Source: CAWCKS01 sp963763485
GTDB lineage: Bacteria > Pseudomonadota > Alphaproteobacteria > Rhizobiales > Xanthobacteraceae
Assembly (NCBI GenBank): GCA_963763485.1
Contig: CAVXOW010000009.1
Location: 444,225-508,224 of the forward strand
Direction of reading: 5' to 3'
Length of the DNA: 64,000 nt
This document shows, piece by piece, positions 54,388 to 63,735 of the stretch. Positions within the stretch are counted from its first letter, which is position 1, and each line of letters begins with the position of its first letter. The notes below the pieces were generated by a model. It made no database searches, was not told where the DNA came from, and was given only the letters and a program-made list of their open reading frames with translations. The position numbers and the translations under genes were made by a program.

Positions 54388-54893
54388 GTGATTCCCCAAT
54401 CGCACCGACGGCAACCATGGCTGCTACAGTTTAGGATCGGCCTTGTCGCGGTAGCCGCTCAATGCGCTTGCACACACTAACGGCATCATTCCGTTCGCCT
54501 TCAGGTGGTCCATACTCTTCGCAGTCCCGTCTGAGCCCAGCTGGCGCCGTTCGTCACGCGTCCAAAGTGCGCCCTTAGATCGATACCTCCCAAGCGGGTT
54601 GGTTCGATTCTCAGGATCAGCAGCAAGCGGTTAGCGGGCGCATTCTGCGCCGCTCATTGCCTGGCCGGAATCGAATTGCTTGGCCAGCTAGCTCGTTTTG
54701 CTTCGATATCTGCGAGAGGCTTGTCGGACCTACTCACATTTCTACTCATTTTTGGACCTGTTGGACGCGTACACCCGAGAACGGCCGGAATGTTCGACTG
54801 CGCGATCCAGGCTGTGCACCGAGACGTTGTTAGTGACGTGACGGTGTTTGGCGACTGCTCGGCCGAATGATATTTTGAGCACCGTGCACGAAT
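54388..54893. other. Gap with repeat member D, no gene
   Basis: CCTACTCACATTTCTACTCA at 54729-54748 is the core of the repeat family found at 46167 and 48152, here followed by diverged sequence; GGTTGGTTCGATTCTCAGG lies at 54597-54615. The short frames have no support. It leads into the second copy of the long direct repeat. Confidence 0.6.
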
Positions 54894-55382
54894 TGTTGAC
54901 TGATTGTCGTCGATAGCAACTGAAGTCGCATCGCGCTCACAACTTGCGAGGTTTCCTTTGAAATCAACAGCAGGGCAGATTGACAGCGTCGTCGTCGGAT
55001 TTGAGTCGTCCTCAGAAATTTTTTGCTCTGATAAATCAATCCACTACAATGGCTGAAAACAATCGAGTGGGAGTAGGGGGGAGCAGGCTGGCGAAGAGTA
55101 GCGTAGCACGGCGTGTCGCCGACGATTTTGTCCGCCGAAAGCAGGCGAAAGCTTTCGTCGCCTCTACGACCGCTTTTTCCTTCCTCTCACGATATCAAGA
55201 TGCACATTCTACCACGGGCCGGTTTGTGCCCTCACTTACGCCTCCCTGGTCTTGGCGCGTTCCTAGCGGACAAATTTGACGGTACCTCTGACGGTGTCTC
55301 AGTCAAGCCGGTGCTTTTTCTCAGAAAAGACCGTCGTACAAAATCGCGCTGATGACGGTGTTTGTTGGAGCCCCGAGCTCGG
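54894..55382. repeat. 489-bp direct repeat, copy 2
   Basis: Identical to 19631-20119, in the same orientation; similarity fades after 55416. It lies at the right end of the accessory block, about 360 bases before the next binding-protein gene. From 55417 to 55741 I see no gene. Confidence 0.9.
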
Positions 55383-55741
55383 TGGTCAACCGCGAATTCC
55401 GGCAGCTCGTTGGGGTGAAAACTATTTTCAACACTCGTCCCATGCGCCTCACGGCCGTTATGGAACGGTATAAGCATTCGCCAACGATTTCGTGAGTTTG
55501 ACAACTCGCGAGGATTGCCGAGCTTCATGTGTTGCCAGCAGCCCGCTTGTTTGCTGTCAACGCGTGGGCCCGCCAATAGCGCTGAGGAAAGTCTCGTGCG
55601 GTCGAACTGCGCTGTGCACGGCGCAGAGCGGGTTCAACGAATTGCATGGCCAATGCACTCGTCTGGCCAAACATCTGATTTTCAGATGTGTGTGGCTGGC
55701 CTAGAAAGTTCAAGACAAGAAAGTGACGAGGAGCGCTCCAA

Positions 55742-57322
55742 GTGTCCACCAAACAGAAAGCTTCGATCGGATCCAGCGCCAGCATAGTAACGCGAAGGCA
55801 AGCGCTTACGCTGGCGTCGGGTGCGCTGGCGGGACTCGCAACAGACCGTGGCGCGCAGGCCGAAGAGAACAAGAAGAAAGGGGACACTTTGCACGTCTCC
55901 TCAGCATCTAACCCTTCGAGTCTCGACCCAACAACCGGTGGGTCGGGCGCCGATCATGCATTTCTGTACCCGATGTTCGATACCTTGATGGAATGGGAAT
56001 ACGACTCCCTAAAACCTGTCCCCGGGCTAGCAGAATCCTGGAAATATGCGGATCCAAAGGAGCTGGTCATTAATTTGCGGCAGGGTGTGAGGTTTCACGA
56101 TGGCGCACCGTTCGACGCCGAAGCAGTGAAGCTGAACCTCGACAGGAACAAGAACAGTCCTCGGTCGAACGTAAAAGCGGATCTTGAAACGGTCGCGGCG
56201 ATCGACGCAACCAGTCCAATGCAAGTTACGTTGCGCCTGAGTACTGCCGACTCAGCGCTCCCAGGTATTCTGTCGGATCGGGCCGGCATGATGATGTCAC
56301 CGATTGCGATCAAATCGGGTGAAAACCTAGACAGGAAACCGGTCGGAACCGGAGCCTATGCGTTTGTCAGCTGGAGCGACGGTGACAAAGTCGTTGTCAA
56401 GCGTAGCCCCACAGGGCATTGGCGCTCCGATCGAAACTTCCTCGATGGAATCGAATTCTCGATCATTCCGGAACTCGCGACTGGCGTTCGCTCGGTAACT
56501 AGCGGACAAAACGATTTCATGGTCGGTGCGCCGGCGAGGCAGAAAGCAATTATCAAGAGGTCGGCCGCGGTGCAGGTCGTAACTGGTACGACACTCGCGT
56601 GCGCTCAGTTCTATCTGAATTGGGGGAAACCTCCGTTCGACGACATGCGTGTTCGGCAAGCTTTGAATTGTGCGATAGATCGCGAGTCATACGCCAAGGT
56701 GGCGTATGCGAGCCTCGCAGAGCCTGCCGCCATGAATTTGCCGCGCTCGCACTGGGCATACGATGCGGAAGTGGCAAAGCTCTACCCCTACGATCCGGAG
56801 AGAGCGCGCCGTCTCCTTGCCGAAGCGGGGCATGGGTCGGGACTCACCATCGAATTCGTCGGCAATAATGATCAGGACTCCGTTCAACGGGAGGAGATCC
56901 TGATGGAGCAATTGAGAAAGGTCGGAATCACAGCGCAATTCACCAACGGTACAGTTGCGGCGATTGCAGCCGGTTTCTTCGGACCAGAGAAGAAGGGCGC
57001 TGCTCAGCTCTCCGCGTGGAGCGGCAGGCCCGACCCGAGTCAGACATATGCATCACTCTATATGAAGGATGCTTACTACAACGCCGGACGTGCAGAGGTA
57101 GTACCAGAACTCGTATCAGCGATTGCCGAATCTCGCTCAACCGAGGACATCGACGCCAGGAGGCGCGCGTTTTCAAAACTTCAGCGCGCTCTGATGGAGA
57201 ATGCTTACGTCGTGCCGTTGGTCTTCCCACTCCAGCTCGCGGTAATATCCACAAAGGTCAAAGGTTATCGCCCCAACTTGCTGGGCAAGCCGAAGTTTGA
57301 GCACGTTTGGATCGATTCCTGA
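55742..57322 (+). CDS. Family 5 substrate-binding protein, Tat-exported, orphan
   Basis: A 526-residue periplasmic binding protein of the oligopeptide/dipeptide family. TRRQALTLASGALAGLATD (about 17-35) is a twin-arginine leader. Then SLDPTTGGSGADHAFLYPMF, INLRQGVRFHDGAPFDAEAV (about 105-124) and PVGTGAYAFVSWSDGDKVVV. GAGGAG lies 9 bases before the GTG start. No ATPase follows; only a short permease-like tail remains. It may borrow the Dpp-type importer at 32-36 kb. Confidence 0.92.
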   Translation: MSTKQKASIGSSASIVTRRQALTLASGALAGLATDRGAQAEENKKKGDTLHVSSASNPSSLDPTTGGSGADHAFLYPMFDTLMEWEYDSLKPVPGLAESWKYADPKELVINLRQGVRFHDGAPFDAEAVKLNLDRNKNSPRSNVKADLETVAAIDATSPMQVTLRLSTADSALPGILSDRAGMMMSPIAIKSGENLDRKPVGTGAYAFVSWSDGDKVVVKRSPTGHWRSDRNFLDGIEFSIIPELATGVRSVTSGQNDFMVGAPARQKAIIKRSAAVQVVTGTTLACAQFYLNWGKPPFDDMRVRQALNCAIDRESYAKVAYASLAEPAAMNLPRSHWAYDAEVAKLYPYDPERARRLLAEAGHGSGLTIEFVGNNDQDSVQREEILMEQLRKVGITAQFTNGTVAAIAAGFFGPEKKGAAQLSAWSGRPDPSQTYASLYMKDAYYNAGRAEVVPELVSAIAESRSTEDIDARRRAFSKLQRALMENAYVVPLVFPLQLAVISTKVKGYRPNLLGKPKFEHVWIDS

Positions 57323-57339
57323 TCGTCGGGCAATCGGCC

Positions 57340-57484
57340 AGAGGCTGCCACCGCGGAGCTGGCGCTCAATGGATATGGAGCCGGAACTCAACTCACTTCA
57401 CTGGGTTCAGTGATCATTTTGGTACCGATTGCCGTGCTCTTTATTGCAGGAATTCAGTTTGACGATGTGTCGGACCGACAATAG
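57340..57484 (+). pseudogene. Possible C-terminal stub of a permease
   Basis: A frame without a start reads ATAELALNGYGAGTQLTSLG then SVIILVPIAVLFIAGIQFDD and ends at TAG (57482-57484). One clear membrane helix near the C-terminus and the ATAxLxLNG pattern recall the end of ABC permeases. It directly follows an orphan binding protein, so it may be what is left of its permease gene. Weak evidence. Confidence 0.3.
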
Positions 57485-57578
57485 CGTTTTAGCTGCAAAA
57501 AGGCCCTGCAGCGTGAGGTTATGTAGCTGATGCTATGGCGGGCCTGATCGGTCGTGAGCCGGGCACGACAGGTGAGGA

Positions 57579-59990
57579 ATGGAAAAATCATCAAAAGAAT
57601 TAGTAGCTAAAGAAACTGCGCTTGGCGGGGTCCGCGTCCTCGATCTTAGCGAGAGTGTCGCGGGGCAGTTTTGCAGCCGCATGTTTGCGGACTTTGGCGC
57701 AGAGGTTCTTTTGATAGAACCTCCGAATGGTTCGGCCATTCGGTCGCTGCCACCTCGGGACAACAGCGGCTCCTTCTTGTTCTTTCACATCAACCTCGGA
57801 AAGAGGCTGCTGAAGATCAATCTTGCATCGCGGGCTGGCAAGCAGCGTCTCTCTACCTTCGCCAAAGCAGCGGATGTGATCATTGTCGGCTCCCAAGCCG
57901 ACCGCGATGCGCTTTCGGAAATGAACCCGAACGCCATCATGGCGCTTGTCTCGGATTTCGGAATCGACGGTCCCTACGCGCGGTGGCGCGGGTGCGAGAT
58001 GATCTATCAGGCACTGTCGGGCATGATGTACGCCAACGGCTCGCCGGATCGCGAGCCACTGTATGGAGTTGGCCAGCGCGCTTCCATCGGTGCGGGTGTG
58101 GGAGCCTTTATCGCAGCCTTGAGTGCACTTTATGCGCGTGGAGAATTCGGTATCGGACAGCAGGTCAACATTGACGTTGCTCAGAACACCAGCGCGATGT
58201 CGATGCCGACCGTGCTGGAATACGAATACAACAGGATGCCTCCGACCCGCTCGAACTATCGTAGCCCTTTTGGAGTGGTGCGTTGTAAGGATGGCTGGGT
58301 TTGTTTCTGGCTCTATAACCACGCCTGGCAAGGGCTGTGCGAGGCGCTCGGTCGCGCCGAATTGGCGGCCGACCCGCGCTTTTTGACCGCCGAGACACGC
58401 CAGGATCATTGGGCGGAGTTGGTTGAGGAGATCCAGGCTATCGTGCGCGGCCAGGCTGCCGATCAAGTTCTGGAGGAGTTTGCGAAGGTCAAGCTGGTCG
58501 CCGCTCGCGTCTATAGCCCTCTCGAACTGTGGCGTTCCAATCCACACTTAGCCCAACGGCAATTCTGGGAAACGGTGCAAGCCGCTGACGGTGCGCGCCC
58601 GATCCTCGGGCCCGAGTTTCGGATGAGTGCGACGCCACGTCAGATCAGCAACGCAGCTGCAGACATGGCGTCGGATGCGACGTTCTTATCCCCGGGCCGG
58701 CCTGCGTCAGTCGCTCAACGCAAATTGGCCGATGCTCGTAACGGTCCGTTGTCGGGGCTGCGCGTCCTTGAATTTACTACCGCCTGGGCTGGTCCGATGG
58801 CGGGAAGAATTCTTGGTTTTTTGGGAGCCGAGGTCATTCACGTCGAATCAGCGAATAAGCTCGATCTGTGGCGCCAGCACACAGTCGTGTTCAACGAGCG
58901 TCGTTATCCAGAAGGCATTGGCGGTGAACGGTCCTACAATCGCAACGCGTTGTTCAATTCACAAAATCAAAACAAGAAGTCGCTCTGCATCGATGTGAAG
59001 CATCCCAAGGGCAAGATGGCTCTGACGCGACTTGCTGCTTTGTCCGACATAGTCCTTTGCAACTTTACCGCGGGAACGCTCGAACGCATGGGGTTTGGAT
59101 ACGAAGCGCTGCGGAAAGCCAAGCCTGACATCATCGTTGTCGATATGCCTGGTTTCGGCAATTCCGGGCCATTGGCTTATGCTCCCGCCAACGGCTTTAG
59201 CATGGAGATGGCCGCCGGCATGAGCGCCATGATCGGCTATCCAGGCGGTCGCCCAATGACGACCGGCCCGTTCTATCCGGACCCGATCGGCGGCTACAAT
59301 GGCGCGGCCGCCGCGCTAACCGCATTGATATATCGGCAGGCGACTGGAAAGGGCCAATATGTCGAGGTCCCACAGGTCGAGGCGTCGATGCAATACATCG
59401 GCGATGAGGTCCTTTGTGCCATTGCAACCGGAGTCGATCCTCAACCACAGGGAAACCGCGTGCGCTGGGCGGCACCGCATGATGCCTACCTGGCCGGTGG
59501 AGAAGATGAGTGGGTTGCGATCGCGATCGAGACAGATACGGAGTGGAGAAAGCTCTGCGGGTTAATCGGGCATGAGACGCTAGCGCACGACAGCCGCTTC
59601 GCGACTTTTGGCGAGCGTCACCAGAATCAGGATTTGCTCCGCGCCCCGATAACCGCCTGGACATCCCTACATTCCAAATTTGACGTTGCTGAGCGCTTGC
59701 AGGCGGCTGGCATCCGGTCTGCTCCTGTGCTGAGCCCGAAGGATATTCTGGAGAGTCCATATCTGGCCGCACGCGATGCGTTCGTCGCACTCAAGCATGC
59801 CGACGCGGGAAGGCATCGCTATCAAACCTTGCCATTCAATCTCGACCGAACGCCGGGCGCCCAGAGGACGGCATCGCCCTGCCTGGGCGCAGATACCGAT
59901 GCAATCTTATCTGAAGTTCTGAACTACTCGGCGGCGGAGATCGAAGAGTTGAGGCACGAAGGTGTGACGTCAAATATCCCGGTGAATTAA
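57579..59990 (+). CDS. Class III (CaiB/BaiF) CoA-transferase, double-domain
   Basis: An 803-residue protein with two CaiB domains in tandem, residues about 15-380 (GVRVLDLSESVAGQFCSRMF) and 395-790 (GLRVLEFTTAWAGPMAGRIL). The second domain keeps the catalytic Asp region (PFYPDPIGGYNGAAAALTAL); in the first the matching place reads VGQRASIGAGVGAFIAALSA, with Ala for Asp, so the first half is probably inactive. DddD, the DMSP-cleaving CoA-transferase, has the same two-domain plan with one active half. The enzyme moves CoA between acids without ATP. A crotonase gene follows 42 bases on. Confidence 0.9.
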   Translation: MEKSSKELVAKETALGGVRVLDLSESVAGQFCSRMFADFGAEVLLIEPPNGSAIRSLPPRDNSGSFLFFHINLGKRLLKINLASRAGKQRLSTFAKAADVIIVGSQADRDALSEMNPNAIMALVSDFGIDGPYARWRGCEMIYQALSGMMYANGSPDREPLYGVGQRASIGAGVGAFIAALSALYARGEFGIGQQVNIDVAQNTSAMSMPTVLEYEYNRMPPTRSNYRSPFGVVRCKDGWVCFWLYNHAWQGLCEALGRAELAADPRFLTAETRQDHWAELVEEIQAIVRGQAADQVLEEFAKVKLVAARVYSPLELWRSNPHLAQRQFWETVQAADGARPILGPEFRMSATPRQISNAAADMASDATFLSPGRPASVAQRKLADARNGPLSGLRVLEFTTAWAGPMAGRILGFLGAEVIHVESANKLDLWRQHTVVFNERRYPEGIGGERSYNRNALFNSQNQNKKSLCIDVKHPKGKMALTRLAALSDIVLCNFTAGTLERMGFGYEALRKAKPDIIVVDMPGFGNSGPLAYAPANGFSMEMAAGMSAMIGYPGGRPMTTGPFYPDPIGGYNGAAAALTALIYRQATGKGQYVEVPQVEASMQYIGDEVLCAIATGVDPQPQGNRVRWAAPHDAYLAGGEDEWVAIAIETDTEWRKLCGLIGHETLAHDSRFATFGERHQNQDLLRAPITAWTSLHSKFDVAERLQAAGIRSAPVLSPKDILESPYLAARDAFVALKHADAGRHRYQTLPFNLDRTPGAQRTASPCLGADTDAILSEVLNYSAAEIEELRHEGVTSNIPVN

Positions 59991-60032
59991 AGTCACTCAC
60001 AACCAGTCACCCATCAAACCGTAGAGCATCCG

Positions 60033-60905
60033 ATGGATTTCAAGACCATCATTTATCAACCGGGCCGCATTGCCCGCGTGATCCTCAATCGCCCTGACAA
60101 GCTGAATGCGCAGAACTTCACGATGCTTCAGGAGATGGATCGGGCATTCCGGGCGGCGACGGACGATCCTGAATGCCGTGTCATCATACTTTCCGGTAAC
60201 GGGCGAATCTTCTCTGCGGGTCACGATCTTTCATCGAAAGAACAGCAGGAAGATGTTGCGAGGCTGGCAGGTCATCTTGCTCCGTACGATCGCGGTCTGT
60301 TGAGCCGTGAAATCTACACTGATAGCCACCTGCGTTGGCGCGATTTGCCCAAACCAATGATCGCTATGGTGCACGGCCAATGCATCTTCGGCGGTTGGAT
60401 GATCGCGGCCGCGATGGATGTAATCTTCGCTGCCGAAGACGCGATCTTCCTGCCCTCATACGGCGACTACTTCACCGTCAACTATGACGTGGGCTGGCGG
60501 AAAGCCAAGGAGCTTCTGTTCGCAACGCGGTTCATCAGTGCACAAGAAGCAATGAACGCCGGCCTCGTGTCACGCGTATATCCTGCCGCCGAGCTTGAGA
60601 ACGAAACCCTGGCCTACGCTGAGCAGGTTGCTGAAAACGATCCTTCCCACAATCGTCTGGTCAAGTTTGCGATCAATCAGGCGATGGACAACGCAGGTTT
60701 TTCGACTTCGGTGAGGGCAGTGGGCTCGAGCTTTATAACTCGACATTACCCGCAGCCTGCGAGATCAGGAACACCTGAGCTGCCTTCACCACCACCGCGT
60801 CCCGCAGGTCTCGACCCAAACGGCACATTCAAAAATCGTGTGCAAAGGGCATTAGAATTCTTCCAGCGAGACCAGGAGCGGACCAAGCGCAGATCAGCCG
60901 AATAG
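60033..60905 (+). CDS. Enoyl-CoA hydratase/isomerase (crotonase) family protein
   Basis: A 290-residue crotonase. VILNRPDKLNAQNFTMLQEM and FSAGHDLSSKEQQ (first oxyanion-hole strand, about 68-80) and MVHGQCIFGGWMIAAAMDVI (second, about 112-131) are clear. Where hydratases have two Glu, this has FLPSYGDYFTVNYDVGWRKA, so ordinary hydratase chemistry is doubtful; decarboxylase, hydrolase or isomerase action is possible. The C-terminus is extended and proline-rich. It should act on the CoA ester made by the transferase before it. Confidence 0.9.
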   Translation: MDFKTIIYQPGRIARVILNRPDKLNAQNFTMLQEMDRAFRAATDDPECRVIILSGNGRIFSAGHDLSSKEQQEDVARLAGHLAPYDRGLLSREIYTDSHLRWRDLPKPMIAMVHGQCIFGGWMIAAAMDVIFAAEDAIFLPSYGDYFTVNYDVGWRKAKELLFATRFISAQEAMNAGLVSRVYPAAELENETLAYAEQVAENDPSHNRLVKFAINQAMDNAGFSTSVRAVGSSFITRHYPQPARSGTPELPSPPPRPAGLDPNGTFKNRVQRALEFFQRDQERTKRRSAE

Positions 60906-60941
60906 GGTGACTATGAATAAGAACTTGCAAGAGGGGGAAGT

Positions 60942-62495
60942 ATGCTCCGGATGGCGTTGATCGTCTTTTTCTTGCTGCTCAGCCAATATGCGGCCCGAAG
61001 TGAAACGACAGGGACACTCGTAGTAGCTTTCGGCGCGGAGCCGACTACCATGGATCCGGCGCGGTATGCAGCAGGTGTTGACCTCTACGGCGTGACTCAA
61101 TCCTTTGAGCAGCTATTGCGTCCGGACGCCTCCGGGAAGCTGACGAACTGGCTTGCCGAGTCTTGGAAGGTCGAAGGGACTGCTGACAAGCCGATCATCG
61201 ATGTCCATATCCGCCCGGGTGTGAAATTCCACAATGGCGATCCGCTGACCGCTGCGGACTTCGAATACTCATACCAGCGGCTGCGCGATCCCAAGATTTC
61301 GCGCTGGTCATTCTATCAGGAGTCGGTCGAGCAATTCGAAATTGTCGACGATTTGCACTTCCGCATCCACTTCAAGGAGCCGGACTCGAACTACATCGCG
61401 AACTACTTGCAGCTCTGGGCGATGCCGAAAAAGTACATCGAACAAGTCGGGGACCAGGGTTTCGTCGCGCATCCGATTGGCACCGGCCCGTGGGTGTTCA
61501 AGTCCTGGAAGCCAAAAGAAGAGATGACATTCGATGAGTTCGATGACTACTGGAACAAGGATTTTCGTCCGAGCGCGAAGCATCTAACGATCAAGTTCAT
61601 ACCCGAGGATTTGACGCGGGTTGCTGCTTACAAGACCGGTGCGGTCGATTTCATTGACTCCGTCCCGCTGTCGGCGCTCGATGAGTTCCGCAAAATGCCG
61701 AATACCACGCTCGGCACCTTCCGCACCGGCAACAATCTTAACCTGGCGTTTGATACGCAAATCCCAAACTCGCCGTTCAACGATGCGAAGGTTCGACTGG
61801 CGACGGCTTATGGGATCGATTTCGACGCGATCATCAAAACTGTGCTGTTTGGACAAGGTGAACGGTACGCTGAAGTGGCGGATGGCGGCGCGGGCTACGA
61901 TCCTAACATCAAGCCTTATCCCTATGATCCGAAGAAAGCGCGGCAACTTCTTGCGCAAGCGAGCTATCCGAACGGCTTCGATACCAAGTGCTACAACCTG
62001 CTGACGCCGCGAGAGCCAAATATCAAGGAATTCGGCGAGGCGATGTACGCCTACCTCTCAGCGATTGGGATACGCTGCAAGATCGTTGGTTTGGAATATG
62101 CCGCCTGGTTGCGACAAGGGGGGCGTGCCAGCCCGATTCCCATGGAGGGACTATTCCCGTGGATGTTCGGGCACGGATTGCCAGGCGATCCGTCACGTGC
62201 TTGGGCGTCGCAACTGCACAGTTACGTGCCAGACACAGGCTGGGGCGGCGCATCCTTCGTCTCGGACCCCGAGATCGATGGCTTGATAGAAGAATCTAAA
62301 CGAACCATGGACTTCGACAAGCGAAACGAAATTCTGCAGCATATTGCGCGGCTCAAGCACGAAAGGGTGCACTCGATCACCACGTATCTGCCTTTGGCGA
62401 CGTTTGCCTGGCGCACGGATAAGGTGAGTTACACACCATGGCCGACGCCGGGTTATTGGCATCAGATGCAACAGCTCGGGCTGACGCAGAAATAG
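60942..62495 (+). CDS. Family 5 substrate-binding protein, second orphan
   Basis: A 517-residue periplasmic protein. MLRMALIVFFLLLSQYAARS is a Sec signal peptide. TLVVAFGAEPTTMDPARYAA (about 25-44), VHIRPGVKFHNGDPLTAADF and IGTGPWVFKSWKPKEEMTFD are family-typical. AGAGGGGGAAG precedes the ATG. Differs from the protein at 55742 (Sec versus Tat, different pocket regions), so the two probably bind different ligands or partners. No permease follows. Confidence 0.92.
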   Translation: MLRMALIVFFLLLSQYAARSETTGTLVVAFGAEPTTMDPARYAAGVDLYGVTQSFEQLLRPDASGKLTNWLAESWKVEGTADKPIIDVHIRPGVKFHNGDPLTAADFEYSYQRLRDPKISRWSFYQESVEQFEIVDDLHFRIHFKEPDSNYIANYLQLWAMPKKYIEQVGDQGFVAHPIGTGPWVFKSWKPKEEMTFDEFDDYWNKDFRPSAKHLTIKFIPEDLTRVAAYKTGAVDFIDSVPLSALDEFRKMPNTTLGTFRTGNNLNLAFDTQIPNSPFNDAKVRLATAYGIDFDAIIKTVLFGQGERYAEVADGGAGYDPNIKPYPYDPKKARQLLAQASYPNGFDTKCYNLLTPREPNIKEFGEAMYAYLSAIGIRCKIVGLEYAAWLRQGGRASPIPMEGLFPWMFGHGLPGDPSRAWASQLHSYVPDTGWGGASFVSDPEIDGLIEESKRTMDFDKRNEILQHIARLKHERVHSITTYLPLATFAWRTDKVSYTPWPTPGYWHQMQQLGLTQK

Positions 62496-62506
62496 GGGCG
62501 ACGTGT

Positions 62507-62523
62507 AGCAGTTCTGAACTGCT
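62507..62523. terminator. Perfect palindrome after the binding-protein gene
   Basis: AGCAGTTCTGAACTGCT, 8-bp arms around one base, begins 11 bases after the stop codon. The loop is too tight for a standard hairpin and no T run follows, so it could be a protein site rather than a terminator. From here to 62791 I see no gene; a startless frame (62511-62599) reads ELLEVVKEYDYLARRAEEFA and may be a fragment. Confidence 0.35.
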
Positions 62524-62791
62524 CGAGGTCGTAAAGGAATACGACTACCTGGCGCGTCGCGCCGAAGAGTTCGCAGAACGGGCACTTTGGAGTTCGTAGT
62601 TATGGGGCGTCGCTCGCCTTCGCCAAGCTCGGTGTGCCGAGCGGTAGTCCCCGGTGCGCGACGAAGTCGGGTGACAACGGCGGCACAGGCAATCCCAAAC
62701 GATCGGCCAACATCTGAGTTAGCGTGTTAGCTGTACTGGTCGATCAATCAGCTTTTCTTAACCGTGATGGTCAACCGACCTGAAAGGAAAG

Positions 62792-62914
62792 ATGTGCGAA
62801 GACATCGCCATGACCACGCAACCAACCATTTCCGTAGGTTGGCTCATCGCCGCAGTGACGGTCGTCGTCACTCTTTTCAACGGCGTAGCGTTGGCGCTTG
62901 GTCCGGCCCTGTAG
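62792..62914 (+). CDS. Possible 40-residue membrane peptide
   Basis: MCEDIAMTTQPTISVGWLIA then AVTVVVTLFNGVALALGPAL: one membrane helix at residues 15-40. AAAGGAAAG precedes the ATG closely. Bradyrhizobial genomes have many such single-helix peptides, but this one is not recognised. Confidence 0.4.
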   Translation: MCEDIAMTTQPTISVGWLIAAVTVVVTLFNGVALALGPAL

Positions 62915-62981
62915 CGACAACAAACTCAAATGGGCAGCCGTCATCGCCCTCAATCCGACGAGGGCATGTTACGAGAGGCCG

Positions 62982-63242
62982 ATGAAATACCGGGCGTTCA
63001 CGAACGATAGCCTCACCATGATGTATGAGAGCATTCGCGCGGCGCTTGCCTCGGACGACGCGCAGAAGGCTGCCGGTCAGAAGCCACGCTTCGCGGTGAG
63101 AGAAACACCGGACTGGCTTGAACACGCCGGAAATCTTGAAGCCGAGATGCTACGGCGCGGTATGACATTCGAGATTATTGACTGGTCTGAGGATCAGGGA
63201 AGTCTGCCACTCTATACCGGTCAAAATGGGAACCGGTTTTGA
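62982..63242 (+). CDS. Conserved small protein of unknown function
   Basis: An 86-residue protein, MKYRAFTNDSLTMMYESIRA, then PRFAVRETPDWLEHAGNLEA and EMLRRGMTFEIIDWSEDQ. I know close relatives as hypothetical proteins in Bradyrhizobium. GAGAGG lies 5 bases before the ATG. Soluble, mixed alpha-beta, no known motif. Confidence 0.7.
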   Translation: MKYRAFTNDSLTMMYESIRAALASDDAQKAAGQKPRFAVRETPDWLEHAGNLEAEMLRRGMTFEIIDWSEDQGSLPLYTGQNGNRF

Positions 63243-63404
63243 TCTCTCCTCAAAACCGTCGGCGATCTAAGAACGTTGGATAAGCTGCAATATCCGCTCG
63301 AAGTGTTCGTTCCCTTTCGCCTACTTCCCGATAGCGTCGTGACCGTCAGTCGACGCGATTCGGAATATTGAGGGCGGAGAGGAAAGGCTGCGGTGCTTCC
63401 CAAT

Positions 63405-63632
63405 ATGACCCATCGGCAGGTCTTGCAACGGTTGTTGTCAGGCGAGTGGAAAACACTCACCCAGCTTGGCGTCATGGCCGGCGAGGGCCTGTTGGAACGG
63501 TTGAACAAGCACGGTTGGATAGAGCGTCGTGTAGTTGGGCGAACTCCCGAAATAAAGATCACGCCAGCTGGTGTCGAAGCGCTGAGGGCTAGGATCCCGA
63601 AAGATCCAATTCGCTCGCGCCGCCCGGCCTGA
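63405..63632 (+). CDS. Winged-helix-like small protein
   Basis: A 75-residue basic protein (79 from a GTG at 63393). MTHRQVLQRLLSGEWKTLTQ then GLLERLNKHGWIERR and PEIKITPAGVEALRAR follow the helix-helix-helix-wing plan of MarR/PadR-type domains, so a small DNA-binding protein is likely. Neither start has a strong ribosome site. Confidence 0.6.
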   Translation: MTHRQVLQRLLSGEWKTLTQLGVMAGEGLLERLNKHGWIERRVVGRTPEIKITPAGVEALRARIPKDPIRSRRPA

Positions 63633-63639
63633 GGCATTC

Positions 63640-63735
63640 GCATGGTGCGCCAAGGTGCGGCTGCTACCGCCGGCCTATGTGAAGCCTTACGTCAACGGCA
63701 GAAGAACGACGCTGCCGACGCAGGGGCAATCTGCA
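63640..63735 (+). pseudogene. IS110-family transposase remnant
   Basis: VRLLPPAYVKPYV in one frame and RQKNDAADAGAIC in the next are adjoining pieces of the IS110 transposase (normally VRLIPPxYVKPYVKRxKNDxxDAEAI). A base is missing between them near 63693, and both ends are lost. It marks an old insertion at the right edge of the window. Confidence 0.8.
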
